16,578 nt of DNA from Gammaproteobacteria bacterium RBG_16_37_9 (GCA_001801345.1 MGXJ01000020.1:1-16578); one strand, 5' to 3'. Counted from the first letter of the stretch, positions 5,503 to 13,161 are shown. A program made the numbers and translations. Notes: generated by a model from the letters alone, not told the origin.

Positions 5503-6930
5503 TTACAACGTAATCTTCCCCATCACTAAAGCCACAACACATCCAATCCCCAAAACGCTAATAATCAAAAACAAAAGCACTTCATATTTATTAAAAACTT
5601 TTTGCTTACGTCGTCTCTTATTAAAAATAAAAACAATGCTTCCCACAAAATACAATATACTAGTTAACAACAGATACTTGCCTGCGGCGGCATAAAATAA
5701 CCAAATTCCATACACTATTGCCACTAAACTTATTAATAAATCCTTGACTCGTTCTTTTGCCGATTCTTCTTCATATGTCTTCCCTAAAAAAGCTAGCAAC
5801 GAAGCATAAAACGCGGAAAATAAATATGGCAGTAAAATTGTAGAAGCTGCTAGTGATATTGTAGCCAAATATCCCGACTTATAAAAATGAGCAACGATCA
5901 AGTATAATTGCTGACAAACTGCGGTAATTAACAATGATCCTGATGGAGAATAAGCTTTGTTTTCCGATGCAAAAACCTGGGGGAATAAACCATCCTTTTT
6001 TCCTGCCACATATGGCACTTCTGCAGCTATTAAAATCCAAGCTAAAAGCGCCCCTGAAACTGCAATGATAACTCCAATATTCATAAAGACGCCGCCCCAT
6101 GGCCCTATGATATGCGCAAGCAACGCACCAGTTGAAGGAGACTGCAAAGAAGCAAGCTCTGTTTGGGATAACACTCCAAAAGGTAGCACTGACACTGCAA
6201 ACAAAATAAGAAACATTACTATAAAGCTAATAATTGTAGCTCGACCAACATCTCGTCGATTTCTAGCCCTAGCTGAAAATACACTTGCGCCTTCAATACC
6301 AACAAATATCCACACTGTAACTAACATCATACTTTTTACTTGACTTGTTATTGATCCTAATTTAGCAATTTGCCAAATATCAGCGGTGAATGTATGGCTA
6401 TTAAATGCATAAGCAACAATAACTATAAAAATAAAGATTGGTATGATTTTGGCTATAGTTACTACCACATTAACCATGGCTGCCGACCTCACTCCTATCA
6501 AACATAAATAAGTGGTTCCCCAAACAAACACTGAGCTTAGAATTAGAGATGCAAAACTCGTCTCATCACCAAATATAGGGAAAAACAAAGACAATGCAGT
6601 GCAAAGCATCATTACATAACTAATGTTACCCAACCATGCAGAAAGCCAATAACCCCATGCTGAGTTAAATCCAAAATAATTACCTAAGCCTTCTTTAGCA
6701 TAAGCGTAAATACCAACATCCAAATCTGGGCGCCGCATCGATAAATTTTGAAAAACCTTAGCTAAACAAAACATTCCAGAAAATGTAATCGTCCATGCTA
6801 CAAGTAATGCTACTACACCAGTGCTAGAAGCAACAACCTGAGGCAAAGCAAATAAACCTGCACCAATCATCGAACCAATACACATTGCAATCAACGCATA
6901 TAAACCAAGCTTATTATCTTTTGTAAGCAT
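5503..6930 (-). CDS. APC-family basic amino acid antiporter, ArcD-like
   Basis: A 475-residue inner-membrane transporter with about 12-13 hydrophobic segments, the usual length for basic amino acid/polyamine antiporters. The first helix carries GSMIGAGLFALPQ (19-31), the APC substrate-binding glycine motif. A second family signature is WIFVGIEGASVFSARAR followed by RDVGRAT (207-232), as in arginine:ornithine (ArcD) and lysine:cadaverine-type exchangers. The ATG at 6930 has a GGAGTG ribosome-binding site five to six bases upstream. It follows the cation antiporter gene after 47 bases and precedes argS on the same strand. Arginine as substrate is inferred from motif resemblance and the argS neighbour. 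No arginine deiminase genes (arcA, arcB, arcC) are in the window, so uptake for protein synthesis is as likely as energy-yielding exchange. Lysine, ornithine or histidine cannot be excluded. Confidence 0.88.
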   Translation of the reverse strand: MLTKDNKLGLYALIAMCIGSMIGAGLFALPQVVASSTGVVALLVAWTITFSGMFCLAKVFQNLSMRRPDLDVGIYAYAKEGLGNYFGFNSAWGYWLSAWLGNISYVMMLCTALSLFFPIFGDETSFASLILSSVFVWGTTYLCLIGVRSAAMVNVVVTIAKIIPIFIFIVIVAYAFNSHTFTADIWQIAKLGSITSQVKSMMLVTVWIFVGIEGASVFSARARNRRDVGRATIISFIVMFLILFAVSVLPFGVLSQTELASLQSPSTGALLAHIIGPWGGVFMNIGVIIAVSGALLAWILIAAEVPYVAGKKDGLFPQVFASENKAYSPSGSLLITAVCQQLYLIVAHFYKSGYLATISLAASTILLPYLFSAFYASLLAFLGKTYEEESAKERVKDLLISLVAIVYGIWLFYAAAGKYLLLTSILYFVGSIVFIFNKRRRKQKVFNKYEVLLFLIISVLGIGCVVALVMGKITL

Positions 6931-6977
6931 ATACCCACTCCAAAAAATTTTTATTTTTTATTAGCTTTATCATTGCC

Positions 6978-9173
6978 TCAGCTCCCTGCAACATCAAACT
7001 TGGCTTTTCCCGTGCCCACCACTAATAATAAATCGCCGGCCTTTAAAACAGTAGACGGTTCTGGATTTAATATGCGAAAACCTCTTCGTTCCAATCCTAC
7101 AACGAGACCACCAGCCTGTTCACGAATATTAGACTCACGTATGGTCTGGCCTACAAAAGGATTGCCTGGTTCTAACAACACTGCCTTTAAAACAAAATTT
7201 TTTAAAATCTCCTCTTTTTTTGATTCGAAAAATATATCTTCGGCGTGATTTTTAAAAATATCTATTTGCTCATCATTTCCCAAAATCACCAACTGATCCC
7301 GTAGCAATATTTTTTCATTTCCTCGTGGAGCTAAAATTATTTTTGAGCCACGACGAATAGCAACAACATTAACCCCAAATTTACTCCTTAGCTTGTTTTC
7401 GCATAATGTCTTATCTACCACAGAAGAAGGGGACTCGTTTGTAACCGTTACCTCAACCAAATGGGTATCCCATGGAGCGAGCTCCTCATATTTATTTTGT
7501 TTTTGACCCCTTCTCCGCAATGCTCGCACCAGATGAAGCTCAAACCACTCGTATGAACTACCTAATTGTCTATATAACAAACCAAAAAGCATCGTTACAA
7601 TTATTGTAATTACTAAAGGGACATACCATGTGCTAAAGTAAGCAACGCTTAAAATAATAACCTCTATTATCGTCAATAGCGCTCCCAAAAATAATGGGGG
7701 AACTTGCCTGTTCTTATCTATTAATTTAAAACTAAATACCATCCCCCAAACAAAGGGAGATGCAAAAAATAAAGCAACAACCCAACTACATGTTTTGGCA
7801 GCATTAGAATCGATAATTAAGCGCACAAGCTGGGGCAAAACAAAGTTATGGGTTAAATTAAAAATAACCGCGACAACAATCCCATTCATTACAAGTCGCG
7901 CCATAAACTTTCGATATTCTATTTGCTTTTTATAGCTAGCCAATGCCCTATATACCCAAGCAGAATAACTTTCTAAAAAATACTTGGAACGCTCTGAAAG
8001 CCTAGTATTTATTATCCAGACAATCCCACCTGATAATCTTACAAGATATGGGGCAGCAAGTGCCGTAACAGCCGCCACACCAATAATTATTTGATAAAGC
8101 AAGGGACTGACGACATCTAACCTTAATCCCAAACCTACGATGATGAAAGAAAATTCTCCTATGGGAGCCATACTAAAACCAATACGCACTGAGGTATTAA
8201 TGCCTTGGCCTGTCAAGAAAGCACCCATGGTAGTTGCTAACACCTTCCCAACTATTGCAAGCATAGATATAGCTAATATAATAGGCCACTGCTCTAATAT
8301 GACATTTAGGTCTATTAACATTCCGATAGAAATAAAAAATACTGCCACAAAAACATCGCGCAGCGGATTAGTCAGTTGTTTGATGCGATGAGCGACTGGG
8401 GTTTCTGATAAAATAGATCCAATTATAAAAGCGCCAAGCGCGCTAGAATAATTAAAATAAGCAGCTATTACGGCCATTGATAAGCAAAGAGCAATAGATA
8501 CAATCGTTAGAGTTTCCTGACTAACATATTTTATGATCTTATGAAATAAGATTGGAACTATAAAATACCCAGATAAAAACCAGCTGCCTATAACTAAAAT
8601 CAGCTTTATGGTTGCAAAAACCATGTTAACCGAAAAAAAACTTTTTGTAATAACAACCGTAGAAAGCATTGTTAACATTAAGATAGCCAATAAGTCTTCA
8701 AATATTAGAATTCCGAAAACTATGTCGGTAAATCTCTTGCCTTTTAACCGCAACTCTTCTAATGCTTTGACAATTATCATAGTTGATGAAATTGCAAGCG
8801 CCACTCCAAGAAATAAACTATCGTAAAATGTCCATTTTACAAACCAAGCGACTGCGAATCCCAATCCTACGACCATAATAACTTTAATTAACCCAGTAAC
8901 TGTAGCAGAAAACCCAATTCTCCTAAGCTTGTGAAAACTAAAATCTAAACCTAATGCGAACATTAGGAATATCACCCCTAATTCCGAAAGCGTTTGGATT
9001 TGTATTACATCATTTACTAGAGAATAGGGCGGGGTATATGGACCTATAATTACACCAGCAATTATGTATCCTAAAATAACTGGTTGGCGTATTTTTTGAA
9101 ACAATAACACCACTATGCTAGCTATGCTTAGCATTATAGCAAGGTCTTTGATAAGTGGAGCTAATTCATTCAT
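6978..9173 (-). CDS. CPA2-family cation:proton antiporter with two C-terminal TrkA_C (RCK_C) domains
   Basis: A 731-residue inner-membrane antiporter related to KefB/KefC/YbaL. Residues 1-395 are the Na+/H+ exchanger domain, with FALGLDFS (near 74), ALAISSTMIIVKALEEL (near 127), IFEDLLAI (near 159) and SMAPIGEFSFIIVGLGL (near 336). A second hydrophobic block of about four helices spans 428-535. Two RCK_C modules follow (about 572-640 and 660-728; the second has GLVVGLERRG and AGDLLLVVGTG). No GxGxxG NAD-binding RCK_N domain is present, so regulation differs from KefB/KefC. K+ or Na+ efflux in exchange for protons is expected; the ion is unknown. The ATG at 9173 is preferred. A TTG two codons upstream (9179) is possible, and neither has a strong ribosome-binding site. 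A perfect inverted repeat covers the region just upstream. Confidence 0.9.
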   Translation of the reverse strand: MNELAPLIKDLAIMLSIASIVVLLFQKIRQPVILGYIIAGVIIGPYTPPYSLVNDVIQIQTLSELGVIFLMFALGLDFSFHKLRRIGFSATVTGLIKVIMVVGLGFAVAWFVKWTFYDSLFLGVALAISSTMIIVKALEELRLKGKRFTDIVFGILIFEDLLAILMLTMLSTVVITKSFFSVNMVFATIKLILVIGSWFLSGYFIVPILFHKIIKYVSQETLTIVSIALCLSMAVIAAYFNYSSALGAFIIGSILSETPVAHRIKQLTNPLRDVFVAVFFISIGMLIDLNVILEQWPIILAISMLAIVGKVLATTMGAFLTGQGINTSVRIGFSMAPIGEFSFIIVGLGLRLDVVSPLLYQIIIGVAAVTALAAPYLVRLSGGIVWIINTRLSERSKYFLESYSAWVYRALASYKKQIEYRKFMARLVMNGIVVAVIFNLTHNFVLPQLVRLIIDSNAAKTCSWVVALFFASPFVWGMVFSFKLIDKNRQVPPLFLGALLTIIEVIILSVAYFSTWYVPLVITIIVTMLFGLLYRQLGSSYEWFELHLVRALRRRGQKQNKYEELAPWDTHLVEVTVTNESPSSVVDKTLCENKLRSKFGVNVVAIRRGSKIILAPRGNEKILLRDQLVILGNDEQIDIFKNHAEDIFFESKKEEILKNFVLKAVLLEPGNPFVGQTIRESNIREQAGGLVVGLERRGFRILNPEPSTVLKAGDLLLVVGTGKAKFDVAGS

Positions 9174-9177
9174 GTCC

Positions 9178-9201
9178 AAAGAATATACTAATATATTCTT
9201 T
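9178..9201. promoter_or_regulatory. Perfect 10-bp inverted repeat just upstream of the antiporter start
   Basis: AAAGAATATA (9178-9187) and TATATTCTTT (9192-9201) are exact inverted copies around a four-base centre. They end a few bases before the antiporter ATG (9173). On the mRNA this would form a hairpin next to the start codon; on DNA it could be an operator. Function is unproven. Confidence 0.5.
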
Positions 9202-9242
9202 ATACATCAACCTTTCTTTTTTGCTCCCTAAAAAGGCAAAAT

Positions 9243-10430
9243 TTAGTTTTGATATAATCCTATCTTGGCCAACCGCATTCCTTTGGTATAAAAATCTAAA
9301 GCACCGCGTAAATCATTTTGCTCTTCCATAATTTTAGCCAGCTCAACATAAACAGCCAAAGCAGGCATTAATCTTGCGCTTCTTTCTAAATAATGACGCG
9401 TCTTACCCCATAGTTTTTGCTGCCTACAAATACGACCAAGGCACAACAATAAGCTAGCGTTTTCTGGATTATCTTTAAGCCAATCTTCAGCACGCATTAA
9501 TTGTTTTATCGGCTGAGAACTTTGCAATCTTGCATAAAGCTCGAGCAATCGATCGTCCAAAATTTTACGCAAAGCTATCTTAAGCACGGCTTCTGCGTCA
9601 TCTGCTTTATTATTAACTAATAAATAATCAGCATAAATTGCTACTAACTCTGGTTTTTTTTGCAAGTGTCCTGACATGCTATCCCATGTGTTGGCAATAC
9701 TATGATTTTTAGATCCAATCAAAAGCAATTCGCTGTATATTTTTCTCTCAAGTTGATCTATTTCGTTAAAACTAAATACTCGCCTTTTGCATAGCACAGG
9801 AAGCAATTGTTCTAAACTGCGCCAATCTTTTAGCTCTGAATATACCTGCACTAGTAACTGCAAAACAAAAACATTTTTTGGTTGTATTTTATACAGCTGC
9901 TGTAAAATCACACCAGCTTCTTCCCAATGTTGATTATCGATTTGCGCCCTAGCTTGTGCCAACCCTACAGCTACTGGCCGATCTTTTGCTGTTTTTTGCG
10001 CTAACCTTAAATAACTATCGCTACGCTTAAAAGCATGTTGCCGCTGTGCAGTAAACGCTGCTGCTAAATAATTTACAAGCGGCATATCACTGTGCTTTGC
10101 AGATCGCGCTAATTTTTTCTCGGAACTTACCCAGTTACCTTCCACAAAATCATACAGCCCTAAAACTGTTTGTGTATGAGCACGGCGCTTTCTGCGATTG
10201 ATAATCCATTGCCTGATATAGGAAGTTACTGCACAAACTCCGGCACTAAAACGTAGCAGAGTATGAAAAAATAAAAATAGAAAAATTAGAACTACTACAG
10301 CAAACCACAGCGAAGTTTCGATGCTTGTATTATGATAGGCAATCAAAACATAGCCGGGATTGCGATGCATCACAACCCCAAGCCAAACAGCAAATAACAA
10401 AACTAAAAAGTAAAAAACTACTCTTTTCAT
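9243..10430 (-). CDS. hemY: HemY, TPR-containing inner-membrane protein of the heme operon
   Basis: This is the gammaproteobacterial HemY, unrelated to the Gram-positive protoporphyrinogen oxidase of the same name. It has 395 residues, the usual length. Two hydrophobic helices at about 4-22 and 41-60 flank MHRNPGYVLI, the typical HemY_N layout. The remainder is a TPR-type alpha-helical repeat domain in the periplasm or cytoplasm (for example NAS-LLCLGRICRQQKLWGKTRHYLERSARLMP). Its exact role in heme synthesis is not established; links to late porphyrin steps have been reported. The ATG overlaps the end of hemX by four bases (ATGA), so the two genes are translationally coupled. Confidence 0.92.
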   Translation of the reverse strand: MKRVVFYFLVLLFAVWLGVVMHRNPGYVLIAYHNTSIETSLWFAVVVLIFLFLFFHTLLRFSAGVCAVTSYIRQWIINRRKRRAHTQTVLGLYDFVEGNWVSSEKKLARSAKHSDMPLVNYLAAAFTAQRQHAFKRSDSYLRLAQKTAKDRPVAVGLAQARAQIDNQHWEEAGVILQQLYKIQPKNVFVLQLLVQVYSELKDWRSLEQLLPVLCKRRVFSFNEIDQLERKIYSELLLIGSKNHSIANTWDSMSGHLQKKPELVAIYADYLLVNNKADDAEAVLKIALRKILDDRLLELYARLQSSQPIKQLMRAEDWLKDNPENASLLLCLGRICRQQKLWGKTRHYLERSARLMPALAVYVELAKIMEEQNDLRGALDFYTKGMRLAKIGLYQN

Positions 10431-11428
10431 GATGATTTAGCCCCTTGGATTTGTGGTCGCGCCTCTTGTCCATTGGGCATCTTATTTGCACTCATAAAAT
10501 TTATTACAGCAGCAATGGATTCTGTAAGAAGAGGTAATTTTGGCTGCAAATCAATCTGCCGCAACTCTTTTAAGCCAGATAAAACATCAGTTGTGACAGC
10601 ACTGCTGGCAATAAAATGACGGGTAATTAAACTTACGACTTGTTCTAAACAAGATTGATAAAGTTTATTTTGTCTTTGCATAACAGCATACTCGGCCTGG
10701 GATAATTTATTTTGGATGCTTAAGCGTAAAATTGTCTCTTGTTCTGGCAATAACAATGGTTCAACAATCTGCCGCCGTATAACCACAATATCTTTCAAAG
10801 ATTTTACAGCGCTTGCAAAAAACTTTTTCCATAAATTTTTAGCGGACGAATCTTCCTCAGATTTAGTTTTTTGTAAGTTATCAAGTTGTTGTGCCATAAT
10901 TGGCAATGCATCAACTTTTTGATTTAAAGCTTCTATTTTTAGAATTAATTCTGAAGAATCCACCGCTGGAACAACTTGCAAACTAGCGATATCTTTATTT
11001 AAAGCATGATTAATCGCTGATAATTCTGGACTACTTGCATATTGCTTGGCGGCAGATAAAAATGAAATAGCAAGCTTAGTTTCACCAGTCGTATTCAAAG
11101 TTAAATCTGCCATACGGATAAGGTGCTCGATGACAATTGGATTCCAATTTCTAGACCTAGCAAGATTGGATTTTTGGATTTCGCTTTGCAGACCTTGAAC
11201 AACATTTTGCATTTGATCCAATTTTTCTTGTAATTGTTTCACCTCTACAGAAAACTTTGCTGTTTTCTCTTCAGAGGCATTAATTTTATCAGTCATAAAC
11301 CGCAAACCAAAATACCCTCCAACTGCCAAAGCAATCATAATTATTGATATCACAAGTAGCCACGAATTTTTTTTTGGCTGATCTGGATGGACATTAGTAT
11401 TTTGTTGTCCGTTTTGTTGTTCTGTCAT
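10427..11428 (-). CDS. hemX: HemX, uroporphyrinogen-III C-methyltransferase-like membrane protein
   Basis: A 333-residue single-pass membrane protein. The polar N-terminus (1-21) is followed by one transmembrane helix (22-44), a coiled coil (about 50-88) and the HemX domain, with the RNW-x-PIVIEHLIRMADLTL stretch (93-111) and AISFLSAAKQY (120-130) matching the usual W…AE.LLRLA…AI.LL..AD pattern. Despite the historic methyltransferase label there is no recognisable SAM-binding motif, and HemX is thought to be a non-catalytic partner in heme synthesis. The ATG at 11428 has an AGAGG ribosome-binding site six bases upstream. It overlaps hemY. In many gammaproteobacteria hemC and hemD precede hemX; here a MITE-like element and an unrelated gene do. 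Confidence 0.92.
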   Translation of the reverse strand: MTEQQNGQQNTNVHPDQPKKNSWLLVISIIMIALAVGGYFGLRFMTDKINASEEKTAKFSVEVKQLQEKLDQMQNVVQGLQSEIQKSNLARSRNWNPIVIEHLIRMADLTLNTTGETKLAISFLSAAKQYASSPELSAINHALNKDIASLQVVPAVDSSELILKIEALNQKVDALPIMAQQLDNLQKTKSEEDSSAKNLWKKFFASAVKSLKDIVVIRRQIVEPLLLPEQETILRLSIQNKLSQAEYAVMQRQNKLYQSCLEQVVSLITRHFIASSAVTTDVLSGLKELRQIDLQPKLPLLTESIAAVINFMSANKMPNGQEARPQIQGAKSS

Positions 11429-11441
11429 AAGGGCCTCTTTT

Positions 11442-11628
11442 GAGACTGTTGCAAGCTGAAATTTTGGGAACTAATATTCCACTCTCATATCATCCTCGCG
11501 CTCTCCTACTGTCATCCTCGCGCTTGACGCGAGGATCTACATAGAATGTCAAGATCCTCGGGTCTACGCCCGAGGATGACAAACAAAACTAAGAGGATGA
11601 CAAATAAAATTTAGATCGCAACAACCTC
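11442..11628. mobile_element. MITE-like element with 23-24-bp terminal inverted repeats and a 5-bp direct repeat
   Basis: The left end (11442-11465) starts GAGACTGTTGCAAGCTGA and continues AATTTT. The right end (11606-11628), read on the minus strand, starts GAGGTTGTTGCGATCTAA and also continues ATTTT, so the two are clear imperfect inverted repeats. The direct repeat CTTTT flanks the unit on both sides (11437-11441 and 11629-11633), consistent with target-site duplication. The 187-bp interior has no coding capacity and holds GATGACA-ended hairpins. It resembles a non-autonomous element moved by a transposase encoded elsewhere. The CTGTTGCAA core resembles IS6/IS26-type ends, but those make 8-bp duplications, so the parent family is open. 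Confidence 0.65.
11510..11581. repeat. Compound double-hairpin repeat inside the MITE-like element
   Basis: Outer termini TGTCATCCTCG and CGAGGATGACA enclose two hairpins: CCTCGCG/CGCGAGG, and CCTCGGG/CCCGAGG. The order and spacing match the copy at 1525-1606. Shorter fragments of the same sequence occur on both sides within the element (about 11489 and 11592). Confidence 0.75.
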
Positions 11629-11656
11629 CTTTTGTAACACATTGGTTTTTAAAATT

Positions 11657-12277
11657 TTACATACCATCGTTCGTTTTGGGATCATATTTAATTTCTTCAT
11701 AAATATTGCTGATATCTTTTGGTAATTCAATAAAATAGACGCAATCTGCTACACTAGCTGATTTACAAAATCTACGATTGCCGACCAAAGAACTCCAACC
11801 ACCAGCTTTAGGCTCAACAATCAATTGACTTCGTGTTTGTTCTAATGCCACTGGAAAAGATACTGCCTCATTGGTTTGATATAAACAAATAATTGTGCCA
11901 ACCTTTATCCCAGCCCACTGGGCACCAATAAAACCTAAAATTTTGGTGGCCGATGACGGAGTATAATTTTCCCACTTAGCATCTTCGGTAGTCCACTTAA
12001 CATCTTTTTTAATTAATTTTTCTGGTTGTGGACAAAACTGGGCTTGTTGCGATGACGCAGTAACAGGCGTGGGTAAAGTTGCAGTATTGTTTTTTATAGT
12101 ATTTACTGGCGCTGCTGGTGCCGAACCTACATCAATGGACTCGTTAACAGAGACAATCGCAGTCTCAGTGCTTTTGGCCTGCAGCGGGCTCCAATTAATC
12201 ACCCACAAAAAAACGCCAAGAGCAATTAATAAAAAAACAACTGAAATAATTAATAAATGTTCTTTGAAATATCGCAT
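11657..12277 (-). CDS. Membrane-anchored periplasmic protein of unknown function
   Basis: A 206-residue protein. The ATG at 12277 has a strong AAGGAG ribosome-binding site five bases upstream. A longer frame from 12364 would start inside a palindromic repeat and is rejected. One N-terminal transmembrane helix (about 8-27) is followed by a low-complexity linker rich in A, T, P and N (36-79), then a C-terminal domain (80-206) with four cysteines (C82, C131, C171, C179) that could form disulfides in the periplasm. Recognisable patches are FIGAQWAGIKVGTIICLYQT (116-135) and GGWSSLVGNRRFCK (159-172). I faintly recall DUF3757-like proteins with a GAQW…GxxxCxY pattern in Legionellales, but cannot confirm this. 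The gene is divergent from tdk across a 28-bp-arm palindrome. Confidence 0.8.
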   Translation of the reverse strand: MRYFKEHLLIISVVFLLIALGVFLWVINWSPLQAKSTETAIVSVNESIDVGSAPAAPVNTIKNNTATLPTPVTASSQQAQFCPQPEKLIKKDVKWTTEDAKWENYTPSSATKILGFIGAQWAGIKVGTIICLYQTNEAVSFPVALEQTRSQLIVEPKAGGWSSLVGNRRFCKSASVADCVYFIELPKDISNIYEEIKYDPKTNDGM

Positions 12278-12344
12278 AATATCTCCTTGACATACTATAA
12301 TATGAAAGCCAGACTTATGCCACTGGCAATATAAGGCAAGGGGC

Positions 12345-12427
12345 AAGGTGTCAAGTCCCGACAATCGACAATGTTAATAGCCCTAAATTATTAGTAATCA
12401 TTGTCGATTGTCGGGACTTGACACCTT
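12345..12427. repeat. Perfect palindrome, 29-bp arms, copy A (same arm sequence as 15771-15847)
   Basis: Arms 12345-12373 and 12399-12427 are exact inverted copies around a 25-base AT-rich loop. The arm begins AAGGTGTCAAGTCCCGACAA. Twenty-eight of the 29 arm bases are identical to copy B at 15771-15847, whereas the loops are unrelated. It lies between the divergent unknown gene and tdk. Confidence 0.92.
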
Positions 12428-12450
12428 CACTTGACACCTTCACACCTTCA
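12417..12450 (+). repeat. 13-bp tandem repeat at the edge of palindrome copy A
   Basis: CTTGACACCTTCA occurs twice in direct tandem (12417-12429, 12430-12442), followed by a third partial unit CACCTTCA (12443-12450). The first copy overlaps the right arm of the palindrome, so the arm end has been locally duplicated. Confidence 0.9.
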
Positions 12451-12468
12451 TTTTACTGGAGAACTCAA

Positions 12469-13047
12469 TTGGCCAAACTACATTTTTATTACTCAACAAT
12501 GAATGCTGGTAAAAGCACCTCATTATTACAATCAAACTACAACTACAATGAACGCGGCATGAATACGCTTCTGCTAGCGCCATCCGTTGATACACGCTAC
12601 GGTGCAAAAAAAATCACTTCGCGCATTGGATTGCAAGCCGATGCTACTGCTTTTAGCCCCGACGAAGATCTATATCAATTTATTAAACAAGAATTAGATA
12701 AAAACAGCAATATCAAATGCATACTGCTTGATGAAGCACAATTTATCACCAAAAAACAGGTGCAACAACTAGCATATGTTACCGATGACTTCAACATACC
12801 AGTGCTAGCTTACGGTTTACGCACCGATTATATGGGAGAACCTTTCGAAGCAAGCAAGTATTTCTTGGCACTAGCTGATCAATTAATTGAACTCAAAACC
12901 ATTTGCCATTGCGGCCGTAAAGCAACTATGGTTTTACGTGTGAATGATCAGGGTGAAATCGTGCGTAAGGGCGAGCAGGTTGCTATGGGCGGCAACGAAA
13001 GTTATATCCCAGTATGTCGCAAACATTTTAGGGAAGGTAAGCTTTAG
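12469..13047 (+). CDS. tdk: Thymidine kinase
   Basis: Tdk phosphorylates thymidine (and deoxyuridine) with ATP in the pyrimidine salvage pathway. A TTG start at 12469 has a GGAG ribosome-binding site seven bases upstream and gives (M)AKLHFYYSTMNAGKS, aligned with E. coli MAQLYFYYSAMNAGKS. The longer frame from 12418 starts in a repeat and is rejected. Key residues are the P-loop MNAGKST (11-17), LLDEAQF (86-92) with catalytic Glu89, YGLRTD (115-120) and the zinc site C146, C148, C183 and H186. The product has 192 residues, about a dozen fewer than E. coli at the C-terminus, but all functional motifs are retained. It stands alone, divergent from the preceding gene. Confidence 0.95.
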   Translation: MAKLHFYYSTMNAGKSTSLLQSNYNYNERGMNTLLLAPSVDTRYGAKKITSRIGLQADATAFSPDEDLYQFIKQELDKNSNIKCILLDEAQFITKKQVQQLAYVTDDFNIPVLAYGLRTDYMGEPFEASKYFLALADQLIELKTICHCGRKATMVLRVNDQGEIVRKGEQVAMGGNESYIPVCRKHFREGKL

Positions 13048-13087
13048 GTTTTTGTCGTCCTGAACCCTTACATCTCACCATTGTCAC

Positions 13088-13161
13088 CCTCGGATCAAGT
13101 CCGAGGATGATATAATATACGCCCGAGGGGATGATACGAAAGCTCAGATTGCAACAGCCTC
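13088..13161. repeat. Degenerate hairpin repeats and a solitary GAGGCTGTTGCAA terminus
   Basis: A CCTCGGA/TCCGAGG hairpin (13088-13106) is followed by a decayed CCCGAGG-GGATGATA fragment. At 13143-13161, read on the minus strand, is GAGGCTGTTGCAATCTGA, the same terminus as in the MITE-like element at 11442-11628. A partner terminus is not visible. The rest of the 13048-13288 gap holds a purine-rich tract (about 13212-13244) and no supported gene. Confidence 0.7.

Noticed and set aside
5363..5695. Plus-strand 110-codon frame overlapping the argS/antiporter junction.
   Set aside because: Its start is repeat-derived and the rest is antisense to the antiporter gene.
12278..12364. 29-residue N-terminal extension of the membrane-anchored protein.
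   Set aside because: It begins in palindrome copy A, while the internal ATG at 12277 has a strong AAGGAG site and is followed directly by the membrane helix.
12418..12468. 17-residue N-terminal extension of tdk.
   Set aside because: It is repeat-derived; the E. coli alignment and the GGAG site support the TTG at 12469.
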